Shown: positions 31,960 through 40,843 of the stretch, piece by piece
How positions within the stretch are numbered: position 1 is the first letter of the stretch
How the letters are laid out: each line of letters opens with the position of its first letter
Source: UBA8337 sp963932545
GTDB taxonomy: Bacteria; Pseudomonadota; Alphaproteobacteria; RS24
Direction of reading: 5' to 3'
Assembly: GCA_963932545.1 (NCBI GenBank)
Contig: CAWVRH010000003.1
Coordinates: forward strand, 1 to 64,000
DNA length: 64,000 bases
The notes under the pieces: model-generated
What the model was told of the DNA's origin: nothing
What the model saw: only the letters and a program-made list of their open reading frames with translations
Database searches by the model: none
Translations under genes and position numbers: made by a program

Positions 31960-32916
31960 ATGACCGATATGATCAATGATAGTCGCGAGATATCGCCTTA
32001 CCGTTCGTTCAATGCGGATGAGTGGGGGGAGCTGCGCAAAGATGCCAAATTAACCTTGGTCGAAAGCGAGCTGGAAAAGCTGCGCGGTCTTGGCGAGACG
32101 GTGTCTCTGGCGGAAGTAGAAGAAATTTATTTGCCATTGTCGCGTCTGCTTAATTTTTATGTCGAGGCCAGCCAAGGCCTCTATGGCGCCACCAATGCTT
32201 TTCTAGGCCGCGAAGTTAAAGTGCCCTTTATTATTGGCGTGGCAGGTTCCGTAGCTGTTGGGAAAAGCACCACCTCACGGATTTTGCGCGAGATGCTGGC
32301 TCGCTGGCCGTCGCACCCTAAAGTAGACCTGGTGACTACCGATGGGTTTTTATTCCCCAATGCGGTTTTAGAAGAGCGCGATTTAATGCAGCGTAAGGGA
32401 TTTCCAGAGAGCTTTGACTTGCGCCGCATGCGCCGCTTTCTGGCCGAGGTTAAATCGGGCCAGGCGCATGTTGAGGCGCCGGTATATTCGCATGTGGCTT
32501 ATGATATTTTGCCGGATGATAAAATCACCGTCTCGCAGCCGGACATTCTTATTGTCGAAGGCTTGAACGTTCTCCAGCCCGCGCTTCTGGCGAAAGAAGG
32601 CACGGAAATTCCTTTTGTCTCTGATTATTTTGATTTCTCGATTTATATCGATGCCGAAGATGAGGTTATTCAACGTTGGTATGTGGAGCGCTTCATGTCG
32701 CTACAAAAAACCGCTTTCCGAAAACCCGGCGCTTATTTCCAACGCTACGCAGAGTTGAACGAGCAGCAAGCGCGCGACATGGCCGTAGATATTTGGACAC
32801 GGATTAATCTCAAAAACTTAGAAGAGAATGTGCTGCCGACCCGTGCGCGAGCCGACTTGATTTTACACAAAAGCGACGATCATCGAATTAACCGTGTGCT
32901 GCTGCGCAAAATCTAA
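31960..32916 (+). CDS. coaA: type I pantothenate kinase
   Basis: 318 residues. CoaA phosphorylates pantothenate, the first step of CoA synthesis; coaE for the last step is 7 kb away. The start SPYRSFNADEWGELR, the P-loop GVAGSVAVGKSTTSRIL, VTTDGFLFPNAVL, RKGFPESFDLRR, VYSHVAYDI and DILIVEGLNVLQ are all family signatures. It follows hisE by 17 bp, as in many Rhizobiales-type genomes, although the pathways are unrelated. Ends 3 bp before the convergent PfkB gene. Confidence 0.97.
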   Translation: MTDMINDSREISPYRSFNADEWGELRKDAKLTLVESELEKLRGLGETVSLAEVEEIYLPLSRLLNFYVEASQGLYGATNAFLGREVKVPFIIGVAGSVAVGKSTTSRILREMLARWPSHPKVDLVTTDGFLFPNAVLEERDLMQRKGFPESFDLRRMRRFLAEVKSGQAHVEAPVYSHVAYDILPDDKITVSQPDILIVEGLNVLQPALLAKEGTEIPFVSDYFDFSIYIDAEDEVIQRWYVERFMSLQKTAFRKPGAYFQRYAELNEQQARDMAVDIWTRINLKNLEENVLPTRARADLILHKSDDHRINRVLLRKI

Positions 32917-32919
32917 TCT

Positions 32920-33927
32920 TTAAAGCGTCAGGCCTTGGGCTTTGAGCTGGGCGCCAACATCGGTTTGCGGACGCGGCCCGAATTGGCGGATCACGTGACT
33001 GGCGGCGATGATGCCCATTTTACCCGCAATTTCTAGTGAATGACCACGGTGCAGGCCGGCCAGAAAGCCAGCCGCAAATTGGTCGCCGGCGCCTGTGAGG
33101 TCGACGATGTCCTCGACTTTTTGCGCTGCGATTTTGGTTGTGTCTGCGCCGTCGAAAACAACCGCGCCATCGGCGCCATAGGTTACAGCGCCCAGCAGGT
33201 TGCGCGCGGCAAAATGCGGCGCTAATGCGCTCGGGTCTTGGCTGCCAAATAGGGCGGCAATTTCGGTTTCATTGGCCAGCAGAATATCGATGTGGCTGTC
33301 CAACAGGCTCATAAAGTCAGCGTGATGGCGGGTCACGCAAAATCCATCGGCCAAGGAAAACCCGACCTTGCCGCCTTGGGCATGCACGCGCTCGGCGGCG
33401 TCGAGAAAGGCTTGGCGCGCGCTTGGGCTGTCCCAAATATACCCCTCGGCGAAAAACAAACCGGTTTGTGCCAGCACCGCTTCGTCCAAATCGTCGGGCG
33501 AGGTGGTAACCGAGGCGCCCAATACGGTGTGCATGGTGCGCTCGGCGTCGGGGGTGACCAGCACGAGACAGTGGCCGGTCGGCAGGCTGGCTTCGGGGCG
33601 GCTTGGAAAAGCGACCTTGAGCTGTTGGAAGGCGTCAGAAAAAACTTGGCCCAGAGCATCCTTGCCAACTTTGCCGATAAAGCCGGTGGCCAGACCGAGG
33701 CTGGCCATGCCCGCCACGCTATTGGCGGCCGAGCCGCCGGGCTGGTGGGTATGCACGGATACAGATTTTTGCAAGCCCACGGATTGGTCGGGCTCGATTA
33801 AAGACATGGAAGCCTTGGGGCTACCCAGCGCTTCCAGTTCGGCGTCTTGCACATCGGCGAAAAGATCGACCAAGGCGGCGCCCATTCCGGTAATCAGGGG
33901 GGTGGCATCAGAAGCAAAATCGGTCAT
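32920..33927 (-). CDS. PfkB-family carbohydrate / adenosine-type kinase
   Basis: About 335 residues from ATG 33927. PfkB motifs: the N-terminal PGGSAANSVAGMASLG for sugar binding and the C-terminal DLTGAGDQFAAGFLAGL, which holds the anion hole and catalytic Asp. The small beta lid and VSLADGFCV segment fit the ribokinase fold. Similar genes in alphaproteobacteria are named adenosine kinase, but the substrate cannot be fixed from sequence. It starts 19 bp after the end of nth in the same direction. Confidence 0.86.
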   Translation of the reverse strand: MTDFASDATPLITGMGAALVDLFADVQDAELEALGSPKASMSLIEPDQSVGLQKSVSVHTHQPGGSAANSVAGMASLGLATGFIGKVGKDALGQVFSDAFQQLKVAFPSRPEASLPTGHCLVLVTPDAERTMHTVLGASVTTSPDDLDEAVLAQTGLFFAEGYIWDSPSARQAFLDAAERVHAQGGKVGFSLADGFCVTRHHADFMSLLDSHIDILLANETEIAALFGSQDPSALAPHFAARNLLGAVTYGADGAVVFDGADTTKIAAQKVEDIVDLTGAGDQFAAGFLAGLHRGHSLEIAGKMGIIAASHVIRQFGPRPQTDVGAQLKAQGLTL

Positions 33928-33946
33928 ATCGTATATCTCTCTTGCG

Positions 33947-34585
33947 CTAAGCGTTTTCGGTTTTTGGCTTGAACCGACATAGGTCGTGCACCAAGCAATT
34001 ATAACATTTGGGTTTGCGGGCCAAACAAACATAGCGGCCATGCAAAATCAACCAATGATGGGCGTGGCGCCGATAGGGGTCTTGGATGCGTCGGTCGAGC
34101 TTTTTTTCTACCGCTAGCTCCGTTTTGCCCGGCGCCAATCCAGTGCGATTGGAGACGCGAAACACATGTGTGTCGACGGCAAAAGTAGCCACGCCAAAAG
34201 CTTCGTTCATCACCACATTGGCGGTCTTGCGCCCCACGCCCGGCAGGCCCAGTAAGCTTTCCATATCGTTGGGAACGGTGCTGTTGTGCTCGGCGATCAA
34301 TTGCTGCGAAAGAGCGAAAACATTTTTGGCTTTATTGCGATACAGGCCGATGGTTTTCACTTCGTCGCGAATGGTCGCCTCGCCCAAGGCCACCATTTTC
34401 TCGGGCGTATCGGCGCGGGCGAACAGCGTTTTGGTGGCTTTATTGACGCCAATATCAGTGGCTTGCGCGGACAGCACAACGGCCACCAACAGTGTGAAAT
34501 GATTAGAGAAATCAAGCTCGGTTCGCGGCGCAGGGTCGTCGCGCGATAAGCGTTCGAAAAACTCGGGGATTTGGGCGACTTTCAT
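33947..34585 (-). CDS. nth: endonuclease III
   Basis: 212 residues. A base-excision glycosylase and AP lyase for oxidised pyrimidines. The helix-hairpin-helix LPGVGRKTANVVMNEAFG contains the catalytic lysine, AVDTHVFRVSNRTG the catalytic aspartate, and the C-terminal CLARKPKCYNCLVHDLC the four cysteines (C-x6-C-x2-C-x5-C) of the 4Fe-4S cluster. Divergent from the DUF2244 gene, a pairing common in the class. Confidence 0.96.
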   Translation of the reverse strand: MKVAQIPEFFERLSRDDPAPRTELDFSNHFTLLVAVVLSAQATDIGVNKATKTLFARADTPEKMVALGEATIRDEVKTIGLYRNKAKNVFALSQQLIAEHNSTVPNDMESLLGLPGVGRKTANVVMNEAFGVATFAVDTHVFRVSNRTGLAPGKTELAVEKKLDRRIQDPYRRHAHHWLILHGRYVCLARKPKCYNCLVHDLCRFKPKTENA

Positions 34586-34658
34586 GACCCCATCATAGCT
34601 AAATCATAAATCGGACGCCAGACTTGCTTCTTGGCGCGCGCGACTTAATTAACCCCCC

Positions 34659-35198
34659 ATGGAAACGTTCACCGCCTTGCCGTCTAATTTCAGCCTTACC
34701 TTGCGACCCAACCGCTCGTTGTCGCAGCGTGGGTTTTTGTGGCTGATGGCGGTTTTCGGCGGCGCTTCTTTTGCCCTTGGTGGCTATTTTTGGTTGCTTG
34801 GCGCTTGGCCCGTGTTTGGCTTTTTTGGTCTGGACGTGGTGCTTCTATATTTCTTTTTCCGCTTAAATTACCGCTATGCGCGCCGCTATGAAACTTTGGC
34901 GATGCGAGACGGCAAGTTAATTTTCGGGCAGGTATCTGCCACGGGGCTGTCGCGTGAATGGTCGTTCGACCCCTATTGGGTGCGCCCTAAGCTAGAACGC
35001 TTAGGCCAAGACGGCGAAGACATCGGCAATCTGATTTTGTCGAGCCACGGAAAATATGTTTCGGTCGGGGCTTTTTTGTCGCCGGACGAGCGAGCTGAAT
35101 TGGCAGCTCGGTTGCAGCTCAGCCTCAAACAAATAATCAACGCTGGCCCCGCCCCGCAAGGCGATGAGGCTAGCCCAGATTACGGGCAACGTGCCTAA
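34659..35198 (+). CDS. DUF2244 family membrane protein
   Basis: 179 residues. The start FSLTLRPNRSLSQRGFLWLM, two adjacent membrane segments (about 24-46 and 50-68), and then a soluble part with YRYARRYETLAMRDGKL, WVRPKLER and LILSSHGKYVSVGAFLSPDERAELA, all match DUF2244. Its function is unknown; family members are found next to nth or cytochrome oxidase genes. The stop codon lies in a 13-bp tandem duplication. Convergent with gpmA. Confidence 0.88.
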   Translation: METFTALPSNFSLTLRPNRSLSQRGFLWLMAVFGGASFALGGYFWLLGAWPVFGFFGLDVVLLYFFFRLNYRYARRYETLAMRDGKLIFGQVSATGLSREWSFDPYWVRPKLERLGQDGEDIGNLILSSHGKYVSVGAFLSPDERAELAARLQLSLKQIINAGPAPQGDEASPDYGQRA

Positions 35199-35215
35199 TT
35201 AATGTGCCTAATTAG
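35191..35215 (+). repeat. 13-bp tandem duplication at the DUF2244 stop codon
   Basis: GTGCCTAATTAAT at 35191-35203 is followed by GTGCCTAATTAG at 35204-35215. The first copy contains the stop codon of the DUF2244 gene, so the second is non-coding. Confidence 0.88.
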
Positions 35216-35218
35216 AGT

Positions 35219-35839
35219 TTACAGCTCGAGAATTTCCTTCGACGTCACATTGCCTTGCGCATCAAGCTCATAACAATAGGGCACGCCGGTGCCGATGTTC
35301 ACATCGATAATCTCTTCTGAGTTCAAGCCGTCCAATTGCATCACCAGAGCGCGCAAACTATTGCCATGCGCGGCGATGAGAATGTCATTGCCTTGCTTGA
35401 GCAGCGGCATAATTTCGGCATCGAAATAGGGCAATACCCGATCGGCTGTGTCTTTAAGGCTCTCGCCACCCGGGGGCGGTATGTCGAAAGAACGACGCCA
35501 AATATGCACTTGGTCTTCGCCCCATTTTTCGCGCGCGTCATCTTTATTGAGGCCAGCCAGATCGCCATAGTCGCGCTCGTTCAAAGCTTCGTGGCGTGTG
35601 GTGGGCAGGTCGCCGCCCGGCAAAAGGTCTTCCAGCAAAAGGGCGAGGGTTTTTTGCGCGCGTTGCAAATTGGAGGTGAAAGCCAAATCAAATTTAGCGC
35701 CCGCGGCCTTTAAGGCGCGCCCTGCCGCATGCGCTTCGTCGACGCCTTGGGCGGTAAGGTCTGGGTCGCGCCAGCCCGTAAATAGGTTCTTTTCATTCCA
35801 TTCACTTTGGCCGTGACGCACTAAAACAAGGCGGCTCAT
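35219..35839 (-). CDS. gpmA: 2,3-bisphosphoglycerate-dependent phosphoglycerate mutase
   Basis: 206 residues, the short alphaproteobacterial form. It interconverts 3- and 2-phosphoglycerate in glycolysis. LVLVRHGQSEWNEKNLFTGWRDPDLT carries the phospho-histidine (His9), LNERDYGDLAGLNK and WRRSFDIPPPGGES follow, and IAAHGNSLRAL holds the second catalytic histidine. GAGG lies 8 bases before the ATG. Lies 40 bp downstream of dapB in the same direction. Confidence 0.96.
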   Translation of the reverse strand: MSRLVLVRHGQSEWNEKNLFTGWRDPDLTAQGVDEAHAAGRALKAAGAKFDLAFTSNLQRAQKTLALLLEDLLPGGDLPTTRHEALNERDYGDLAGLNKDDAREKWGEDQVHIWRRSFDIPPPGGESLKDTADRVLPYFDAEIMPLLKQGNDILIAAHGNSLRALVMQLDGLNSEEIIDVNIGTGVPYCYELDAQGNVTSKEILEL

Positions 35840-35879
35840 ACTCTAATCCTCTTCAACTTTTTGTAAGAAATCTCTTGGG

Positions 35880-36689
35880 TTACTTGGGATCTTTCAGACC
35901 TAAAACATGTTGCATGTCATATAGGCCTTCAGCCTGTGAATGGGCCCAAAGGGCGGCTTTTAGCGCCCCACGAGCAAAAATATCGCGCGTCTCGGCGCGG
36001 TGGCCAAGGCGAATTTGTTCGTTCTCGCCAGCCAAAATAATCTCATGGTCGCCCACAACAGAGCCGCCACGTAAAGCGGCAATGCCAATGTCGCCCGGGT
36101 TTCTGGCGCCAGTAATGCCATCGCGCCCGCTCTGCATTACTTTATCCAGAGCCACCTCGCGGCCTTGCGCGGCCGCGTCGGCCAATAGCAAAGCGGTTCC
36201 AGACGGCGCATCGACTTTATGGCGATGGTGCATGTCGAGAATTTCAATATCCCAATCGTCGCCCAAAGCGGCGGCCGCTTGTTGCACGAGGCCTGCCAGC
36301 AGGTTCACCCCAAGGCTCATATTGCCAGATTTGACGATTTTCGCATGCCGTGCGGCGGCTTCAATCTGCGCGGCTTGTTCGGCGTTAAACCCGGTTGTGC
36401 CGATGATGTGAACATTGCGCGCCTGTGCGGCGAGGCCCGCCAATTGCACACTGGCTTCGGGCACGGTGAAATCGATCACGCCATCGGCTTGGCGCATCAG
36501 CTCCAACGCATCGTCGGTCGCAACAATACCGCAAGCGTCTTGGCCAGTTAAACTGCCTAGGTCGTGGCCAAGGGCCGCACTTCCCGCAGGCTCAAGGCCT
36601 CCGACTAGCTCAAGCGTTTCGTCGGCTAAAATTAATTTGCTAAGTGCCCGACCCATGCGGCCAGCGCAGCCATTTACAATCAGTTTCAT
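35880..36689 (-). CDS. dapB: 4-hydroxy-tetrahydrodipicolinate reductase
   Basis: 269 residues. DapB reduces the cyclic intermediate of lysine and diaminopimelate synthesis with NAD(P)H. The nucleotide-binding start is MKLIVNGCAGRMGRALSK. VIDFTVPEASV, IGTTGFNAEQAAQIE, the tetrapyrrole-like KSGNMSLGVNLLAGLV and ILDMHHRHKVDAPSGTAL (catalytic His pair and Lys) all match. Follows dnaJ by 60 bp and precedes gpmA. Confidence 0.97.
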   Translation of the reverse strand: MKLIVNGCAGRMGRALSKLILADETLELVGGLEPAGSAALGHDLGSLTGQDACGIVATDDALELMRQADGVIDFTVPEASVQLAGLAAQARNVHIIGTTGFNAEQAAQIEAAARHAKIVKSGNMSLGVNLLAGLVQQAAAALGDDWDIEILDMHHRHKVDAPSGTALLLADAAAQGREVALDKVMQSGRDGITGARNPGDIGIAALRGGSVVGDHEIILAGENEQIRLGHRAETRDIFARGALKAALWAHSQAEGLYDMQHVLGLKDPK

Positions 36690-36749
36690 GTGACTTCCTA
36701 TCTGGCCTTATAATAGCAGGCGCTCCGATAGACGTCGAGAGAGGAAAGC

Positions 36750-37856
36750 CTAATCTAAATCGCGAAAGGCTTGCGTGTCGGGATAATTGCTATCGTCGAG
36801 ATTATCGCTCAGCGCATCCAAAAGCTTCTTCTGCGCGCGGCTGAGCCCCGTCGGGGTTTCAATATCAATTTGCACATAAAGGTCGCCGCTGCTGCGCGAG
36901 CGCAAAACCGGCATGCCTTTGCCGCGCAGGCGGAACTGTTGTCCGGCTTGGGCGCCTTCTGGCAGAGTGAGTTTGACTTTTTTGCCACCTAGCAGCGGCA
37001 CTTCAATGGCCCCACCGCGAATGGCGATATGGAAAGGCACCGGCATGGAGCAAAATAAATCGGCGCCATCGCGTTGCAAAAACGCATGCGGGCGAAGATT
37101 TACGAACACATAGAGGTCGCCATTGCTGGCACCTTGCGGCCCGGCATTGCCTTCGCCAGACAAGCGAATGCGGGTGCCATCTTCGACACCAGCTGGAATG
37201 GAGACAGATAGATTGCGCGTTTGGGAAACTTGCCCGCGGCCGCTGCAATCGCGGCATGGGTCGCTAATGGTTTGGCCCGCACCATTGCATTGATGACAGG
37301 TGCGCTCGACCATAAAAAAGCCTTGTTGCGCGCGCACTTTGCCGTGCCCTTGGCAAACCGAACAGGTGGCCGGTTTGCTGCCCTCATTGGCGCCAGAGCC
37401 CGCGCAGGTGCCACAAGCGGCGGCGCGGTTTAATTTCAATTGGCGCTCGGTGCCATCAGAAGCTTCTTGCAGGGTTATCTCGACCTCGGCGCGTAAATCA
37501 TCGCCGCGCCGCGCTTGTTGGCGTCGGCCACCGCCACCGCGGCCGCCTCCGAAAAACTCTTCGAAGATATCGCCCATGCCACCAAAGTCGTTGCCGAAGC
37601 CACCCCCTTGGCCGCCCCGGCCACCGCCATTTTCAAAAGCGGCATGGCCATATTGGTCATAGGCGGCGCGGTTTTGGTCATCTTTTAAAATCTCATAGGC
37701 CTCTGAGACTTCTTTAAACTTTTGCTCGGCCACCGCATCCCCCGGATTGAGATCCGGGTGATATTGTTTGGCCATCTTGCGATAGGCAGATTTTAGCCCC
37801 GCCGCATCCGCAGAGCGGTCGACGCCCAATAGCTCGTAATAATCGGCCTTGGCCAT
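36750..37856 (-). CDS. dnaJ: chaperone protein DnaJ
   Basis: 368 residues, type I DnaJ with all domains. The J domain starts YYELLGVDRSADAAGLKSAYRKMA and has the HPD motif in QYHPDLNPG. A Gly-rich region follows (about 75-115). Four zinc-binding repeats are visible: CGTCAGSG, CSVCQGHG, CHQCNGAG and CRDCSGRG. The C-terminal substrate-binding domains close the protein. DnaJ delivers substrates to DnaK. Lies 50 bp downstream of dnaK and probably shares its sigma-32 promoter. Confidence 0.98.
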   Translation of the reverse strand: MAKADYYELLGVDRSADAAGLKSAYRKMAKQYHPDLNPGDAVAEQKFKEVSEAYEILKDDQNRAAYDQYGHAAFENGGGRGGQGGGFGNDFGGMGDIFEEFFGGGRGGGGRRQQARRGDDLRAEVEITLQEASDGTERQLKLNRAAACGTCAGSGANEGSKPATCSVCQGHGKVRAQQGFFMVERTCHQCNGAGQTISDPCRDCSGRGQVSQTRNLSVSIPAGVEDGTRIRLSGEGNAGPQGASNGDLYVFVNLRPHAFLQRDGADLFCSMPVPFHIAIRGGAIEVPLLGGKKVKLTLPEGAQAGQQFRLRGKGMPVLRSRSSGDLYVQIDIETPTGLSRAQKKLLDALSDNLDDSNYPDTQAFRDLD

Positions 37857-37906
37857 AACAGGCTTCCTTTTTTAGCGGGCACGCCCCCCGAAAGGGTCAA
37901 GATGGA

Positions 37907-39835
37907 TTAAGACGCTTTTGGCTCGTCGTCACCCTCGCCTTTTGGCTCTGTAACATCTTCGAAATCAGCATCCACCACATTGGCGCCATCTTCATTGGCG
38001 TCTTGGGCGGCAGCCGCATCGCTTTCGGCTTGCTGGGCTTTATAAACAGCTTCACCAATTTTCATTGCGGCTTCGCTAAGCGCCTGAGCTTTTTCGTTAA
38101 TCGCATCATTGTCGTCGCCTTCTAGGGCTTCCTTCAAATCGGCAATTGCCGCTTCGGTCGCATCCTTGTCGCCAGCTTCGATGAGGCTTTCATTTTCGAT
38201 GATCGATTTTTCGGTCGCATGAATAAGCCCTTCGGCGTTATTGCGCGCTTCCACCTGCTCACGACGGTCTTTATCTTCCGCGGCATTGGCTTCTGCATCT
38301 TTGACCATTTGCTCGATATCGTCATCGGACAATCCGCCCGAGGCTTCAATACGAATGTTTTGCTCTTTGCCCGTTGCCTTATCGGCCGCCGAGACGTTAA
38401 CCAAGCCATTGGCATCAATATCAAAAGTCACTTCGATTTGCGGCACACCGCGCGGCGATGGTGGAATGCCTTCGAGGTTAAATTGGCCGAGCCCTTTGTT
38501 GTCTGCGGCCATCTCGCGCTCGCCTTGATAGACGGCGATGGTCACGGCCGATTGATTGTCATCGGCGGTAGAGAACACTTGGCTCTTTTTGGTTGGGATG
38601 GTGGTATTGCGATCGATGAGACGGGTAAACACGCCGCCCAAAGTTTCAATACCCAAAGACAAAGGCGTCACGTCTAGCAGCAGCACGTCTTTCACGTCGC
38701 CTTGCAAAACGCCCGCTTGAATGGTGGCGCCCATGGCAACTACTTCATCTGGGTTCACGCTCATGTTTGGCTCTTTGCCGAACACATCTTTAACGAAATC
38801 ACGAATGCGCGGCATGCGGGTTTGACCGCCCACGAGCACAACTTCGTCGATATCTTTAATGTTAATGCCAGCGTCTTTAATGGCCGCCTCGCATGGGCCG
38901 CGCGTGCGTTGCACCAAAGTATCGACGAGCGATTCAAAGGCGGAGCGCGTCAGCTTCAAGTTCAAATGTTTTGGGCCGGAGGCATCGGCGGTAATAAATG
39001 GCAGGTTCACCTCGGTTTGGGCCGAAGAGGACAGCTCAATTTTGGCTTTTTCCGCAGCTTCTTTCAGGCGTTGCAGGGCTAGCTTGTCGCCGCGCAAATC
39101 AATGCCGTTTTCTTTGTGAAACTCGTCAGCCAAATGTTCAACCAAAGCCATATCGAAATCTTCGCCACCGAGGAACGTATCACCATTGGTGGACTTCACT
39201 TCGAATACGCCGTCGCCGATTTCCAAAATCGACACATCAAACGTGCCGCCACCTAGGTCATAGACTGCGATGGTTTGGCCGTCGTTTTTATCTAACCCAT
39301 AGGCTAGAGCGGCCGCGGTTGGCTCGTTGATAATGCGTAACACTTCGAGGCCTGCAATCTTGCCGGCATCTTTGGTGGCTTGGCGCTGCGCGTCATTGAA
39401 GTAAGCTGGAACGGTAATCACCGCTTGGTCGACACTCTCGCCGAGGAAGCTTTCTGCGGTCTCTTTCATTTTTTGCAAAATAAAAGCCGAGACTTGCGAT
39501 GGCGAATAAGGCTCGCCGGCGGCTTCTACCCAAGCATCTCCGCTATCGGAAGCGACGATGTTATAAGGCACCATATCGATGTCTTTTTTGGTTGCTGGGT
39601 CGTTAAACCGACGGCCAATCAGGCGCTTAATCGCAAATAATGTGTTGATAGGGTTCGTCACCGCTTGGCGTTTGGCGGGTTGACCGGTCAGGCGTTCGCC
39701 CTCTTCGGTAAACGCTACGACGGAAGGTGTCGTGCGCGCGCCTTCGGCGTTTTCAATCACTCGCGGCGTGCTGCCATCCATAACGGCAACACATGAGTTG
39801 GTGGTTCCCAAATCAATACCAATTACTTTGCCCAT
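37907..39835 (-). CDS. dnaK: chaperone protein DnaK (Hsp70)
   Basis: About 642 residues from ATG 39835, where MGKVIGIDLGTTNSCVAVMDG begins; GAGG lies 7 bases upstream and the longer frame runs through the promoter. The ATPase domain has NTLFAIKRLIGRRFND, VYDLGGGTFDVSILEIGDGVFEV and VVLVGGQTRMP. The linker DVLLLDVTPLSLGIETLGG leads to the substrate-binding domain, and the tail ends EGDDEPKAS, acidic as usual. Works with DnaJ and GrpE. A heat-shock promoter lies about 50 bp upstream. Confidence 0.99.
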   Translation of the reverse strand: MGKVIGIDLGTTNSCVAVMDGSTPRVIENAEGARTTPSVVAFTEEGERLTGQPAKRQAVTNPINTLFAIKRLIGRRFNDPATKKDIDMVPYNIVASDSGDAWVEAAGEPYSPSQVSAFILQKMKETAESFLGESVDQAVITVPAYFNDAQRQATKDAGKIAGLEVLRIINEPTAAALAYGLDKNDGQTIAVYDLGGGTFDVSILEIGDGVFEVKSTNGDTFLGGEDFDMALVEHLADEFHKENGIDLRGDKLALQRLKEAAEKAKIELSSSAQTEVNLPFITADASGPKHLNLKLTRSAFESLVDTLVQRTRGPCEAAIKDAGINIKDIDEVVLVGGQTRMPRIRDFVKDVFGKEPNMSVNPDEVVAMGATIQAGVLQGDVKDVLLLDVTPLSLGIETLGGVFTRLIDRNTTIPTKKSQVFSTADDNQSAVTIAVYQGEREMAADNKGLGQFNLEGIPPSPRGVPQIEVTFDIDANGLVNVSAADKATGKEQNIRIEASGGLSDDDIEQMVKDAEANAAEDKDRREQVEARNNAEGLIHATEKSIIENESLIEAGDKDATEAAIADLKEALEGDDNDAINEKAQALSEAAMKIGEAVYKAQQAESDAAAAQDANEDGANVVDADFEDVTEPKGEGDDEPKAS

Positions 39836-39887
39836 AATAAGCCTCGTCTCTTTTGCCCGCACGCGGCGGGTTTGTTTCATCTGGAGT

Positions 39888-39918
39888 TTATATAGGTAGC
39901 CAAAGGTTGGGCTACAAG
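39888..39918 (-). promoter_or_regulatory. probable sigma-32 (RpoH) promoter of dnaK-dnaJ
   Basis: On the minus strand CTTG (39915-39918) is followed after 18 bases by CCTATATAA (39888-39896). This fits the alphaproteobacterial RpoH consensus (CTTG, 17-18 bases, CYTATNT). The start codon of dnaK is about 53 bp further on. Confidence 0.8.
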
Positions 39919-40009
39919 GCTTCATCGTCATTTAGACGAGAAAAGCGTCATTTTCTGGCCTAGCCCCTAGGTATAGGGGGGCAGCCTTGGCTTGCTGTCT
40001 ATATGCGGG

Positions 40010-40648
40010 TTAGTCTTTTGCAATCCCGACTTTGGCTGGGCGCAAAAGGCGCTCTTCCATTTGATAGCCGGTCTCAATCACATCGATAATCGTGCCTGCG
40101 TCTTGTCCCGTGCCTGGGGCTTCAAACAGAGCCTCGTGCAAATTGGGGTCAAATTTCTCACCCATCGGCGATAATACTTTTACTTTATGGCGCCCCAAGG
40201 CAGCCAAGAGGTCTCGCTCGGTGGCGGCCACGCCTTCCAGCACAGCTTGCACGGTTTCTGGCAGCGCGGCTCTGCTGGCGTCATCCATTTCGCTGGCAGC
40301 CTTCAGGGCGCGCTGCAGGTTATCGGCAACGCCCACCATGTCGCGGGCAAAACTCACGGCGCCATATTTCAACGCTTCGCTGCGGTCGCGCTCGGCGCGG
40401 CGGCGGGTGTTTTCCAGCTCGGCTAGCGTGCGCAAAACTTGGTCGTTCAACGTCGCGATTTGCTCTTCGGGTGTGGGTGGGGCTGGCGCCTCTTCGGGGG
40501 CTTCTTCTAGAGACGCCGCGCCCTCTTCTAGGTGCGCTTCCGCCGTGTCTGTCTCAGATACGGTCTCTTGGGTCTCTTGCTCCGCCTCAACTTCACTCGG
40601 CGTGTCCGTTTCGTTGATGTCTTTATCGTCGCTCATAGTTTCACTCAC
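40010..40648 (-). CDS. grpE: nucleotide exchange factor GrpE
   Basis: 212 residues. GrpE releases ADP from DnaK. The first 60 residues are rich in E, T and A and probably disordered. The long coiled-coil helix follows (about 62-100: EEQIATLNDQVLRTLAELENTRRRAERDRSE), then the four-helix and beta-wing regions with VKVLSPMGEKFDPNLHEALFE and GYQMEERLLRPAKVGIAKD. Either of two near ATGs may be used. In related genomes hrcA lies just upstream; here rph is divergent and hrcA is absent. A probable sigma-32 promoter precedes it. Confidence 0.96.
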   Translation of the reverse strand: MSETMSDDKDINETDTPSEVEAEQETQETVSETDTAEAHLEEGAASLEEAPEEAPAPPTPEEQIATLNDQVLRTLAELENTRRRAERDRSEALKYGAVSFARDMVGVADNLQRALKAASEMDDASRAALPETVQAVLEGVAATERDLLAALGRHKVKVLSPMGEKFDPNLHEALFEAPGTGQDAGTIIDVIETGYQMEERLLRPAKVGIAKD

Positions 40649-40709
40649 GGTTTGGTTTAAAGAGAAGGGTTTTCGCTCGCTTACGGTTCGGCGGGCGCCC
40701 TATTGAGGC

Positions 40710-40740
40710 TTAGGTAGGCGTCCTGCGACCTTAGGTCAAG
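40710..40740 (-). promoter_or_regulatory. probable sigma-32 (RpoH) promoter of grpE
   Basis: On the minus strand CTTG (40737-40740) is followed after 18 bases by CCTACCTAA (40710-40718), one mismatch from the RpoH consensus. Same spacing as the dnaK promoter. About 62 bp before the grpE start. No CIRCE inverted repeat is seen. Confidence 0.65.
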
Positions 40741-40843
40741 GGGTCACGCGTTAAATCTATGCGATGGCGACTTGTTTCCCTAAGTCCGACAGGCTAGATA
40801 AAACGAAGCTATAATTTCAAGCCGTCTCTTTAAAGGAACTCGC

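Noticed and set aside
39964..39979. Hairpin CCCCTA-GGTA-TAGGGG as the grpE terminator
   Set aside because: The stem is perfect but short and no U-run follows on the minus strand, so termination is not supported.
40649..40843. CIRCE element and hrcA near grpE
   Set aside because: Looked for the TTAGCACTC inverted repeat and an hrcA frame; neither is present. A sigma-32 type promoter is seen instead.
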